Notes: generated by a model not told the origin, from the sequence alone. A stretch of 64,000 nt of DNA from Crossaster papposus (GCA_037893245.1 JBAIAA010000011.1:306397-370396); one strand, 5' to 3'; positions 47,501 to 59,009 are shown, counted from the stretch's first letter. Translations and numbers: made by a program.

Positions 47501-49283
47501 TCGCAAGTTCCTCTCATTACAAGTCTGTCGCAAGTTCCTCTCATTACAAGTCTGTCGCAAGTTCCTCTCATTACAAGTCTGTCGCAAGTTCCTCTCATTA
47601 CAAGTCTGTCGCAAGTTCCTCTCATTACAAGTCTGTCGCAAGTTCCTCTCATTACAAGTCTGTCGCAAGTTCCTCTCATTACAAGTCTGTCGCAAGTTCC
47701 TCCCATTACAAGTCTGTCGCAAGTTCCTCTCATTACAAGTCTGTCGCAAGTTCCTCTCATTACAAGTCTGTCGCAAGTTCCTCTCATTACAAGTCTGTCG
47801 CAAGTTCCTCTCATTACAAGTCTGTCGCAAGTCTCTAGCATTACAAGTTTGTCGCAAGTCTCTAGCATTACAAGTTTGTCGCAAGTCTTTCGCATTGAAA
47901 GTCTGTCGCAAGTCCCTCGCATTACTAGTCTGTCGCAAGTCTCTCGCATTGCAAGTCTGTCGCAAGTTCCTCTCATTACAAGTCTGTCGCAAGTTCCTCT
48001 CATTACAAGTCTGTCGCAAGTTCCTCTCATTACAAGTCTGTCGCAAGTTCCTCTCATTACAAGTCTGTCGCAAGTTCCTCTCATTACAAGTCTGTCGCAA
48101 GTTCCTCTCATTACAAGTCTGTCGCAAGTTCCTCTCATTACAAGTCTGTCGCAAGTTCCTCTCATTACAAGTCTGTCGCAAGTTCCTCTCATTACAAGTC
48201 TGTCGCAAGTTCCTCTCATTACAAGTCTGTCGCAAGTTCCTCTCATTACAAGTCTGTCGCAAGTCCCTCGCATTACTAGTCTGTCGCAAGTCCCTCGCAT
48301 TACTAGTCTGTCGCAAGTCTCTCGCATTACAAGTCTGTCGCAAGTTCCTCTCATTACAAGTCTGTCGCAAGTTTCTCGCATTACAAGTCTGTCGCAAGTT
48401 TCTCGCATTACAAGTCTGTCGCAAGTTCCTCTCATTACAAGTCTGTCGCAAGTTCCTCTCATTACAAGTCTGTCGCAAGTTCCTCTCATTACAAGTCTGT
48501 CGCAAGTTCCTCTCATTACAAGTCTGTCGCAAGTTCCTCTCATTACAAGTCTGTCGCAAGTTCCTCTCATTACAAGTCTGTCGCAAGTTCCTCTCATTAC
48601 AAGTCTGTCGCAAGTTCCTCTCATTACAAGTCTGTCGCAATTCCCTCGCATTACTAGTCTGTCGCAAGTCTCTCGCATTACAAGTCTGTCGCAAGTTCCT
48701 CTCATTACAAGTCTGTCGCAAGTTCCTCTCATTACAAGTCTGTCGCAAGTTCCTCTCATTACAAGTCTGTCGCAAGTCCCTCACATTGTAAGTCTGTCGC
48801 AAGTCCTTCCCGTTGCAATTCCCTCAAAGTCTCTAGCATTACAAGTTTGTCGCAAGTCTCTAGCATTACAAGTTTGTAACAATTCTCTAGCGTTACAAGT
48901 TTGTAACAATTCTCTAGCATTACAAGTTTGTCGCAAGTCTCTAGCATTACAAGTTTGTCGCAATTCTCTAGCATTACAAGTTTGTCGCAATTCTCTAGCA
49001 TTACAAGTTTGTAACAATTCTCTAGCATTACAAGTTTGTCGCAATTCTCTAGCATTACAAGTTTGTCGCAATTCTCTAGCATTACAAGTTTGTCGCAATT
49101 CTCTAGCATTACAAGTTTGTAACAATTCTCTAGCATTACAAGTTTGTCGCAAGTCTCTAGCATTACAAGTTTGTCGCAAGTCTCTAGCATTACAAGTCTG
49201 TCGCAAGTCTCTAGCATTACAAGTTTGTAACAATTTTCTAGCATTGTAAGTCTGTCGCAAGTCCCTCGCATTGTAAGTCTGTC
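41541..49283. repeat. ~7.7-kb satellite of 27-bp units (~287 copies)
   Basis: The unit is 27 bases with core TACAAGTCTGTCGCAAGT, followed by TCCTCTCAT or CCCTCGCAT. Length divisible by 3 and absence of stops leave very long frames open on both strands (2,421 codons on plus, 1,978 on minus). These are artefacts. A marked five-monomer block (CTTTCGCATTGAAAG) recurs at 43621, 45079 and 47887, spaced exactly 54 and 104 monomers. The right end (48830-49240) holds a distinct subfamily with CTCTAGCATTACAAGTTTG. Confidence 0.95.
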
Positions 49284-51130
49284 TCTGCCTCTCTAAAACC
49301 AAGTGTGCCTCCCATGTTGTTCAGAAGTCATATGTTTATTTCTGAATCTACAACATTATGATACTTGACATAGACTAAAGCCGATGAATAATTAGTTCAT
49401 AATTAGCCAGTTAAAGATGACTGCGAATTTTTCTGCCTTTTTAAAACAGTGTACCTCGCACATTATCCAAAACTCTTTTGTTGTGTTCTTAATCTTCAAC
49501 ATCATGATACTTGGTACACTTAATTTTGGTATAGACTAAAGCCGAATAATAATTAGTGTATAATTAAGCCCCTAAATAGAACCCTTTTCTACTGAAGAAT
49601 TGTAACCCGTTATTTCAGGTCCAAAAACCTCAATCTTTGAAACCAAGTGTAAGATTATACTCCTGGGCACACTTAATACTTGGAGATGTTTCAGCCGAAG
49701 TACTTGTTGCCTAATTAATTACTGAAATAAAACCCTTTCTCACTGCAGCAGCATAATTTATTATTTCGGCTGCAAATTTCTCTTCCTCTTTAAAACGGTG
49801 TACCCCGCATGTTATTCCAAAATCTACAACATCATGATACCTGGCACACTTACTTTGGGTATAGACTAAAGCCGAATAATAATTAGTGCATAATTAGCCA
49901 GTTTAAGAAATTTATTTTCACTGCAGTATTGTAATATATATTTTAATATGTGATAAAAAAACTCATCTTCTTGATTCCTAATCCTGAAGACCATGCCACT
50001 AGGCCCCCTTAATTATGGTATAAGCTGTAGCCGAATACTTATTAGTGCACAATTAATCCGTTAAATATAGAACCCTTTGTTACTAATGCATTGTAATGCG
50101 TTTTTCGGCTGCAAATATTTATGAATCTTCAAAACCAAGTGTACTTTACATATTATTCAGAACTCTAAAATTTATTTCATAATCTACAAGATTATACTAC
50201 TGGGCACACTTAATACTTGTGGAAGCTGAAGCCAAACACAAATTAGTGCCTAATAAATTCCTTAAATGGAACCCTTTCTTACGGCAGCATCATATTGCGT
50301 TCATTCGGCTGCGAATTTCTCTGTGTACCTCGCATGTTATCTAAAAATTTCTCATTTTAGTTCCTAATGTACAATACCATGATAAAAAGCCGAATAATAA
50401 TTGGGGCACAATTAGCCAGTTAAGAAATCTCTTTTCACTGCAGTATTGTGATGTGTTCTTTTCAGATGCGATTATCAGTGACATGTGATAAAAAAAATCA
50501 TCTTCCTATTTCATAATCTGCAAGGCCATGCTACTAGGCACACTTAATTTTGATGAATAATTAGTTTGTAATTAATCCCTGTAATAGAACCTTTTCTTAC
50601 TGAAGCATTTCAATGACAGGTAACCTTATTAATCGTTAAAATACCCATTACAATTAATATATATATTTTGAAATAAAGACGTAAGAAAAAAATACCCAAA
50701 ACGTCAATAAAATGTAAATTTTAAAAAACGCCAGTGAATAAAAGATATATATTTCCACACTTTTCCCACTTGAATTAATGAGATCAATATAATATGGAAT
50801 TAGGCTATTTCTGAACCGACGTGTTTTAGCTAGAAGAGTTATGAAGGTTCCTTAAATTTAAGGACAACGTGGAGTGCAGAATCATATGAAAGATAGTTCC
50901 TGCCCAAAATTATTCTACAAGCTCTTTTCTGTATACTTTCAATACCGTACTCATTGCCCCTTTAATAACAAAAGGTATGACTTGTTGATAACATGCGAGG
51001 TACATATTACGGTACCAAGAAAATTTAATTTTGGTATAGGCTTTAGCCGAACACTAATTAATCGCTCAAATAGAACCTTGCTTACTGCAGCATTGTAATG
51101 CGTTGTATGCGAATATCATATTACCCAATA
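49284..51130. repeat. Degenerate AT-rich repeats, right flank of the 27-bp satellite
   Basis: The same family as 39800-41540 resumes (CTGCCTCTCTAAAACCAAG directly after the satellite, then ACTAAAGCCGAATAATAATTAG). An open stretch at 50874-51098 ends in the same repeat sequence and is not convincing. Confidence 0.75.
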
Positions 51131-51516
51131 CTCTGTCTAGTGTAACCATTTATTTGTTGGGTCTTGTGTACCCATTTTATTTGGGTGTGGTGTACCCACT
51201 AATAATTGTTCATTGAAGTAGGAGTACAACCAGCACGCTAAATATTACCCTTGCCCTGCCAACGTCGATTTTTTTTTCTTTCTTGTTTTAACATGCAGAG
51301 ACAGTGACTGGAAGATTCATCCGCCAAAGATGACGATTTGAAATGGAAGTAATGAAGATTGGACTATTGGTTATAATACGTTCTATGCTAATAAATAAAG
51401 TTCATATAGTTGTGTTGTGTTGTGGTGTTGTTGTCTTGTTGTCGTATTTGTCCGTAAAGTAAATGAACCAAGGTTGAGGGCGGCGGGCATGTTGGCTCAG
51501 CGCTGGTTCATTTACC
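51131..51516. other. Spacer with an exon-like relic and one hairpin
   Basis: 51297-51372 (CAGTGACTGGAAGATTC, GCCAAAGATGACGA, TTGGACTATTGGT) resembles the exon-like part of the ~850-bp units, followed by ATACGTTCTATGCTAATAAA. A hairpin module is at 51462-51514. No intact gene. Confidence 0.5.
51462..51514 (-). repeat. Hairpin module, loop in reverse orientation
   Basis: AATGAACCAAGGTTGAG, loop GGCGGCGGGCATGTTGG, then CTCAGCGCTGGTTCATT. The upstream flank TTGTCCGTAA is shared with the forward-loop copy at 37821, but the loop is inverted. Confidence 0.82.
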
Positions 51517-52084
51517 ATGTCCCTTTGTTACCATGTCCCTTTGTTACTATGTCCCTTTGTTACCCTCTCCCATTGTTACCCTCTCCCATTGTTACCCTCT
51601 CCCATTGTTACCCTCTCCCATTGTTACCCTCTCCCATTGTTACCCTCTCCCATTGTCACCCTCTCCCATTGTTACCCTCTCCCTTTGTTACCCATCTCCC
51701 TTTGTTACCCATCTCCCTTTGTTACCCATCTCCCTTTGTTACCCAACTCCCTTTGTTCCCAACTCCCTTTGTTCCCAACTCCCTTTGTTCCCAACTCCCT
51801 TTGTTCCCAACTCCCTTTGTTCCCAATTCCCTTTGTTCCCAATTCCCTTTGTTCCCAACTCCCTTTGTTCCCATCTCCCTTTGTTCCCAATTCCCTTTGT
51901 TCCCAACTCCCTTTGTTCCCATCTCCCTTTGTTCCCATATTGCACTGTCGTTATATTGCACTGTCGTTATATTGCACTGTCGTTATATTGCACTGTCGTT
52001 ATATTGCACTGTCGTTATATTGCACTGTCGTTATATTGCACTGTCGTTATATTGCACTGTCGTTATATTGCACTGTCGTTATAT
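51517..52084. repeat. 16-bp satellite with three successive sequence blocks
   Basis: Block 1 (to ~51690) is GTTACCCTCTCCCATT and similar. Block 2 (to ~51935) is GTTCCCAACTCCCTTT. Block 3 (51940-52084) is ATATTGCACTGTCGTT. All three keep a 16-base period although block 3 has a quite different sequence. Open frames here are artefacts. Confidence 0.92.
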
Positions 52085-52231
52085 TATTTTAAACTTTAAA
52101 TTACTTTTTTTTTTTAGCCTCCCACCTCTAAAACTGTACCTTCTTCACAATCTCTCATCCTGTAATTAGCGCTGTTGGGTGTTGAATGAAATCAATAAAA
52201 CTCTTTTTGTATCTTTCAATGTACATTGCAG

Positions 52232-52667
52232 TGTGATCCTACTCGCTAAGACCATAACTGTCCTGAATCTCGGCTTTAACAAACTGACGACATTGCCGAC
52301 GGAACTCCAAATGATGGTGAGCCTTAGGTAAGACATTGCGACATCCTGATCTACTAAATTTGGGGCCCAGCGGCTCAAGATCAGCCGCAATTTGGTTTGT
52401 AGCTTGTTAGGGTTTGAAACCGCATACCATCCCACATGAGTCAATCGCCGTAACCCTTGGACCGTATCACCCTAATTAATTAATTAATTTTTATTTTGGT
52501 ATCAGGAACAACGCGATCAGCACAACTCCCCTCTGAGTGGAGCACCCTGTCGAAGCTGAGGGAGATCTGTGTGTCCTGCAACCGACTCAAAGAGATCCTG
52601 GCCGTGGTCTACCAGTGGGCTGAGCTAGAGAACCTCCTCCTGGGCGGCAACCAGTTGGCCGTGATCG
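52232..52667 (+). pseudogene. LRRC40-like leucine-rich-repeat gene fragment
   Basis: Two exon pieces encode leucine-rich repeats. Exon 52232-52327 (after TTGCAG; donor GTAAGA at 52328) reads TITVLNLGFNKLTTLPTEL. Exon from 52506 (after ATCAG) reads RNNAIST and, after a one-base insertion near 52524, LPSEWSTLSKLREICVSCNR, then LKEI and ELENLLLGGNQLAVID. The exon phases agree (AG plus G gives Arg before NNAIS). Order and spacing resemble the C-terminal repeats of LRRC40, a cytosolic or nuclear LRR protein of unclear role. Coding similarity stops at Asp (~52668), exactly where the 115-bp tandem repeat begins. The frameshift and truncation make it a pseudogene. Another LRR family is possible. Confidence 0.65.
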
Positions 52668-53270
52668 ACTTTAAATTATGTTTAACTTTAATTTACTTTT
52701 AATTTAGCCTTTTTTTTAGACTAATTTTTTTAAACCAGCACTGAGGGCGGCGGGCATGTTGGCTTAGCGCTGGTTCATTAGACTTTAAAATATTGTAAAC
52801 TTTAATTTACTTTTAATTTAGCCTTTTTTTTTTAGACTATTTTTTTTTAAACCAGCGCTGAGGGCGGCGGGCATGTTGGCTTAGCGCTGGTTCATTAGAC
52901 TTTAAAATATTGTAAACTTTAATGTACTTTTAATGTAACCTTTTTTTTTAGACTATTTTTTTATAACCAGCGCTGAGGGCGGCGGGCATGTTGGCTTAGC
53001 GCTGGTTCATTAGACTTTAAAATATTGTAAACTTTAATGTACTTTTAATGTAACCTTTTTTTTTAGACTATTTTTTTATAACCAGCGCTGAGGGCGGCGG
53101 GCATGTTGGCTTAGCGCTGGTTCATTAGACTTTAAAATATTGTAAACTTTAATGTACTTTTAATGTAACCTTTTTTTTTAGACTATTTTTTTATAACCAG
53201 CGCTGAGGGCGGCGGGCATGTTGGCTTAGCGCTGGTTCATTAGACTTTAAAATATTGTAAACTTTAATTT
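52668..53270 (-). repeat. 115/116-bp tandem array, five copies, each with a hairpin
   Basis: AACCAGC(G/A)CTGAGGGCGG starts at 52733, 52849, 52965, 53080 and 53195. Each hairpin (loop reversed relative to the 24.7-33 kb copies) ends in GCGCTGGTTCATT. They are separated by AGACTTTAAAATATTG, a TTTAATTTAC stretch and a T run. The arms AACCAGCGCTGAG/TTAGCGCTGGTT remain well paired in all copies. Confidence 0.93.
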
Positions 53271-53289
53271 ACTTTTAATGTATCCTTGT

Positions 53290-56200
53290 TTTTAGACTAT
53301 TTTTTCCGCATTTTTGTAGACTCGTTTTTCTCGAGTGACTTTCTTCCGCAGTTTTTTAGACTCGTTTTTCTCGTGTTATTTTTTTCCGCAGTTTTTTAGA
53401 CTCGTTTTTCTCGTTTGACTTTTTTCCGCAGTTTTTTAGACTCGTTTTTCTCGTTTGACTTTTTTCCGCAGTTTTTTCGACTCGTTTTTCTCGTTTGACT
53501 TTTTTCCGCAGTTTTTTAGACTCGTTTTTCTCGTGTTATTTATTTCCGCAGTTTTTTAGACTCGTTTTTCTCGTTTGACTTTTTTCCGCAGTTTTTTAGA
53601 CTCGTTTTGCTCGTTTGACTTTTTTCCGCAGTTTTTTAGACTCGTTTTTCTCGTTTGACTTTTTTCCGCAGTTTTTTAGACTCGTTTTTCTCGTTTGACT
53701 TTTTTCCGCCGTTTTTGAGACTCGTTTTTCTCGTTTGACTTTTTTCCGCCGTTTTTTAGACTCGTTTTTCTTGTTTGACTTTTTTCCGCAGTTTTTTAGA
53801 CTCGTTTTTCTCGTTTGACTTTTTTCCGCAGTTTTTTAGACTCGTTTTTCTCGTGTTATTTTTTTTCGCATTTTTTTAGACTCGTTTTTCTCGTTTGACT
53901 TTTTTCCGCAGTTTTTTAGACTCGTTTTTCTCGTTTGACTTTTTTCCGCAGTTTTTTAGACTCGTTTTTCTCGTTTGACTTTTTTCCGCAGTTTTTTAGA
54001 CTCGTTTTTCTCGTTTGACTTTTTTCCTCATTTTTTTCGACTCGTTTTTCTCGTTTGACTTTTTTCCGCAGTTTTTTAGACTCGTTTTTCTTGTGTTATT
54101 TTTTTTCGCATTTTTTTAGACTCGTTTTTCTCGTTTGACTTTTTTCCGCAGTTTTTTAGCCTCTTTTTTCTCGTGTTATTTTTTTTCGCATTTTTTTAGA
54201 CTCGTTTTTCTCGTTTGACTTTTTTCCGCAGTTTTTTAGACTCGTTTTTCTCGTTTGACTTTTTTCCGCAGTTTTTTAGACTCGTTTTTCTCGTTTGACT
54301 TTTTTCCGCATTTTTTCTGACTCGTTTTTCTCGTTTGACTTTTTTCCGCAGTTTTTTAGACTCGTTTTTCTCGTTTGACTTTTTTCCGCAGTTTTTTAGA
54401 CTCGTTTTTCTCGTTTGACTTTTTTCCGCAGTTTTTAAGACTCGTTTTTCTCGTGTAATTTTTTTCCGCAGTTTTTTAGACTTGTTTTTCTCGTTTGAAT
54501 TTTTTCCGCAGTTTTTTAGACTCGTTTTTCTCGTTTGACTTTTTTCCGCAGTTTTTTAGACTCGGTTTTCTCGTTTGACTTTTTTCCGCATTTTTTTCGA
54601 CTCGTTTTTCTCGTTTGACTTTTTTCCGCAGTTTTTTAGACTCGTTTTTCTCGTTTGACTTTTTTCCGCAGTTTTTTATACTCGTTTTTCTCGTTTGACT
54701 TTTTTCCGCAGTTTTTAATACTCGTTTTTCTCGTGTTTTTTTTTTTCGCAGTTTTTTAGACTCGTTTTTCTCGTTTGACTTTTTTCCGCAGTTTTTTAGA
54801 CTCGTTTTTCTCGTTTGACTTTTTTCCGCACTTTTTTAGACTCGTTTTTCTCGTTTGACTTTTTTCCGCATTTTTTTCGACTCGTTTTTCTCGTTTGACT
54901 TTTTTCCGCAGTTTTTTAGACTCGTTTTTCTCGTGTTATTTTTTTCCGCAGTTTTTTAGACTCGTTTTTCTCGTTTGACTTTTTTCCGCAGTTTTTTAGA
55001 CTCGTTTTTCTCGTTTGACTTTTTTCCGCAGTTTTTTAGACTCGTTTTTCTCGTTTGACTTTTTTCCGCAGTTTTTTAGACTCGTTTTTCTCGTTTGACT
55101 TTTTTCCTCATTTTTTTCGACTCGTTTTTCTCGTTTGACTTTTTTCCGCAGTTTTTTAGACTCGTTTTTCTTGTGTTATTTTTTTCCGCAGTTTTTTAGA
55201 CTCGTTTTTCTCGTTTGACTTTTTTCCGCAGTTTTTTAGACTCGTTTTTCTCGTTTGACTTTTTTCCGCAGTTTTTTAGACTCGTTTTTCTCGTTTGACT
55301 TTTTTCCGCAGTTTTTTAGACTCGTTTTTCTCGTGTTATTTTTTTCCGCAGTTTTTTAGACTCGTTTTTCTCGTTTGACTTTTTTCCGCAGTTTTTTAGA
55401 CTCGTTTTTCTCGTTTGACTTTTTTCCGCAGTTTTTTAGACTCGTTTTTCTCGTTTGACTTTTTTCCGCATTTTTTTCTACTCGTTTTTCTCGTTTGACT
55501 TTTTTCCGCAGTTTTTTTAGACTCGTTTTTCCCGTGTTATTTTTTTCCGCAGTTTTTTAGACTCGTTTTTCTCGTTTGACTTTTTTCCGCAGTTTTTTAG
55601 ACTCGTTTTTCTCGTTTGACTTTTTTCCGCAGTTTTTTAGACTCGTTTTTCTCGTTTGACTTTTTTCCGCATTTTTTTCGACTCGTTTTTCTCGTTTGAC
55701 TTTTTTCCGCAGTTTTTTAGACTCGTTTTTCTCGTTTGACTTTTTTCCGCAGTTTTTTAGACTCGTTTTTCTCGTTTGACTTTTTTCCGCATTTTTTTCG
55801 ACTCGTTTTTCTCGTTTGACTTTTTTCCGCAGTTTTTTAGACTCGTTTTTCTCGTTTGACTTTTTTCCGCAGTTTTTTAGACTCGTTTTTCTCGTTTGAC
55901 TTTTTTCCGCAGTTTTTTAGACTCGTTTTTCTCGTTTGACTTTTTTCCTCATTTTTTTCGACTCGTTTTTCTCGTTTGACTTTTTTCCGCAGTTTTTTAG
56001 ACTCGTTTTTCTTGTGTTATTTTTTTTCGCATTTTTTTAGACTCGTTTTTCTCGTTTGACTTTTTTCCGCAGTTTTTTAGCCTCTTTTTTCTCGTGTTAT
56101 TTTTTTTCGCATTTTTTTAGACTCGTTTTTCTCGTTTGACTTTTTTCCGCAGTTTTTTAGACTCGTTTTTCTCGTTTGACTTTTTTCCGCAGTTTTTTAG

Positions 56201-58260
56201 ACTCGTTTTTCTCGTTTGACTTTTTTCCGCATTTTTTCTGACTCGTTTTTCTCATTTGACTTTTTTCCGCAGTTTTTTAGACTCGTTTTTCTCGTTTGAC
56301 TTTTTTCCGCAGTTTTTTAGACTCGTTTTTCTCGTTTGACTTTTTTCCGCAGTTTTTAAGACTCGTTTTTCTCGTGTAATTTTTTTCCGCAGTTTTTTAG
56401 ACTTGTTTTTCTCGTTTGAATTTTTTCCGCAGTTTTTTAGACTCGTTTTTCTCGTTTGACTTTTTTCCGCAGTTTTTTAGACTCGGTTTTCTCGTTTGAC
56501 TTTTTTCCGCATTTTTTTCGACTCGTTTTTCTCGTTTGACTTTTTTCCGCAGTTTTTTAGACTCGTTTTTCTCGTTTGACTTTTTTCCGCAGTTTTTTAT
56601 ACTCGTATTTCTCGTTTGACTTTTTTCCGCAGTTTTTAAGACTCGTTTTTATCGTGTTTTTTTTTTTCGCAGTTTTTTAGACTCGTTTTTCTCGTTTGAC
56701 TTTTTTCCGCAGTTTTTTAGACTCCTTTTTCTCGTTTGACTTTTTTCCGCACTTTTTTAGACTCGTTTTTCTCGTTTGACTTTTTTCCGCATTTTTTTCG
56801 ACTCGTTTTTCTCGTTTGACTTTTTTCCGCAGTTTTTTAGACTCGTTTTTCTCGTGTTATTTTTTTCCGCAGTTTTTTAGACTCGTTTTTCTCGTTTGAC
56901 TTTTTTCCGCAGTTTTTTAGACTCGTTTTTCTCGTTTGACTTTTTTCCGCAGTTTTTTAGACTCGTTTTTCTCGTTTGACTTTTTTCCGCAGTTTTTTAG
57001 ACTCGTTTTTCTCGTTTGACTTTTTTCCTCATTTTTTTCGACTCGTTTTTCTCGTTTGACTTTTTTCCGCAGTTTTTTAGACTCGTTTTTCTTGTGTTAT
57101 TTTTTTCCGCAGTTTTTTAGACTCGTTTTTCTCGTTTGACTTTTTTCCGCAGTTTTTTAGACTCGTTTTTCTCGTTTGACTTTTTTCCGCAGTTTTTTAG
57201 ACTCGTTTTTCTCGTTTGACTTTTTTCCGCATTTTTTTCGACTCGTTTTTCTCGTTTGACTTTTTTCCGCAGTTTTTTAGACTCGTTTTTCTCGTGTTAT
57301 TTTTTTCCGCAGTTTTTTAGACTCGTTTTTCTCGTTTGACTTTTTTCCGCAGTTTTTTAGACTCGTTTTTCTCGTTTGACTTTTTTCCGCAGTTTTTTAG
57401 ACTCGTTTTTCTCGTTTGACTTTTTTCCGCATTTTTTTCTACTCGTTTTTCTCGTTTGACTTTTTTCCGCAGTTTTTTTAGACTCGTTTTTCTCGTGTTA
57501 TTTTTTTCCGCAGTTTTTTAGACTCGTTTTTCTCGTTTGACTTTTTTCCGCAGTTTTTTAGACTCGTTTTTCTCGTTTGACTTTTTTCCGCAGTTTTTTA
57601 GACTCGTTTTTCTCGTTTGACTTTTTTCCGCATTTTTTTCGACTCGTTTTTCTCGTTTGACTTTTTTCCGCAGTTTTTTAGACTCGTTTTTCTCGTTTGA
57701 CTTTTTTCCGCAGTTTTTTAGACTCGTTTTTCTCGTTTGACTTTTTTCCGCATTTTTTTCGACTCGTTTTTCTCGTTTGACTTTTTTCCGCAGTTTTTTA
57801 GACTCGTTTTTCTCGTTTGACTTTTTTCCGCAGTTTTTTAGACTCGTTTTTCTCGTTTGACTTTTTTCCGCAGTTTTTGAGACTCGTTTTTCTCGTTTGA
57901 CTTTTTTCCGCATTTTTTTCGACTCGTTTTTCTCGTTTGACTTTTTTCCGCAGTTTTTTAGACTCGTTTTTCTCGTTTGACTTTTTTCCGCAGTTTTTAA
58001 GACTCGTTTTTCTCGTGTAATTTTTTTCCGCAGTTTTTTAGACTTGTTTTTCTCGTTTGAATTTTTTCCGCAGTTTTTTAGACTCGTTTTTCTCGTGTTA
58101 TTTTTTTCCGCATTTTTTTAGACTCGTTTTTCTCGTTTGACTTTTTTCCGCAGTTTTTTAGACTCGTTTTTCTCGTTTGACTTTTTTCCGCAGTTTTTTA
58201 GACTCGTTTTTCTCGTTTGACTTTTTTCCTCATTTTTTTCGACTCGTTTTTCTCGTGTGT
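53290..58260. repeat. ~5-kb T-rich satellite of 40-bp units (~124 copies)
   Basis: Core phrases of the 40-base unit are TTTTTTAGACTCGTTTTTCT and CGTTTGACTTTTTTCCGCA. Variants (CGTGTTATT, TTTCCTCATT, TTTTCGACTCG) recur in the same order 1,921 bases apart: TTTTTCCTCA at 54021 and 55942, and again at 55101 and 57022. This shows a higher-order repeat of 48 monomers. Strand composition is extremely skewed (T on plus). Lysine-rich minus-strand frames at 57518-58471 are artefacts. Confidence 0.95.
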
Positions 58261-58465
58261 TTTTTTCGCGTCGTTTTTTTCGCGTATTTTTCAAGTCTGG
58301 TTTTTTTCGCGTAGTTTTCGAGTTTTTTTTTTTTCGCGTAGTTTTTTTCTCGTAGTTTTCGAGTATTTTTTTTGCGTAGTTTTTTTCGCGTACTTTTCGA
58401 CTGTCGTTTTTTTCGCCTTTTTTTTTGAACGAAATTTGGTCCAGTTTCCGGACAATTTTTTTAAA
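58251..58465. repeat. Degenerate T-rich edge with CGCGTAGTTTT units
   Basis: The 40-bp satellite decays into short TTTTTTCGCGTAGTTTTCGAG-like pieces of uneven length. Confidence 0.7.
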
Positions 58466-59009
58466 ATCCAATAAATTTCAATAAATTTAAATAAATTTGA
58501 ATAAATTTACATAAAATCTTTCAAATTTACATAAAATCTTCCAAATTTAAATAAATTTAAATAAATTTAAATAAATTCCCCCAAATTCCCCCAAATTCCC
58601 CCAAATTCCCCCAAATTTACATAAATTTACATAAATTTACATAAATTTACATAAATTTACATAAATTTACATAAATTTACATAAATGTACATAAATTTAC
58701 ATAAATTTAAATAAATTTACATAAATTTAAATAACTTTAAATAACTTTAAATAAATTTACATAAATTTACATAAATTTACATAAATTTACATAAATTTAC
58801 ATAAATTTACATAAATTTACATAAATTTACATAAATTTACATAAATTTACATAAATTTACATAAATTTACATAAATTTACGTAAATTTACATAAATTTAC
58901 ATAAATTTACATAAATTTACATAAATTTACATAAATTTACATAAATTTACGTAAATTTATGTAAATTTACATAAAAATACATAAAAATTAGCATAAATTA
59001 ACATAAATT
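58466..59009. repeat. 10-bp satellite ATAAATTTAC
   Basis: About 50 copies of the 10-base unit, with a short CCCCCAAATT interruption at 58576-58615. It ends directly against the interstitial telomere tract. Confidence 0.93.

Noticed and set aside
41526-48802. Very long open frames on both strands (2,421 and 1,978 codons)
   Set aside because: The 27-bp unit is a multiple of three and lacks stops in several frames, so open frames arise automatically. There is no start context, domain or codon bias.
51417-52169. 250-codon proline-rich plus-strand frame
   Set aside because: It is contained in the 16-bp satellite and open in three frames.
57518-58471. Lysine-rich minus-strand protein
   Set aside because: It is a frame through the 40-bp T-rich satellite where monomer changes happen to avoid stops.
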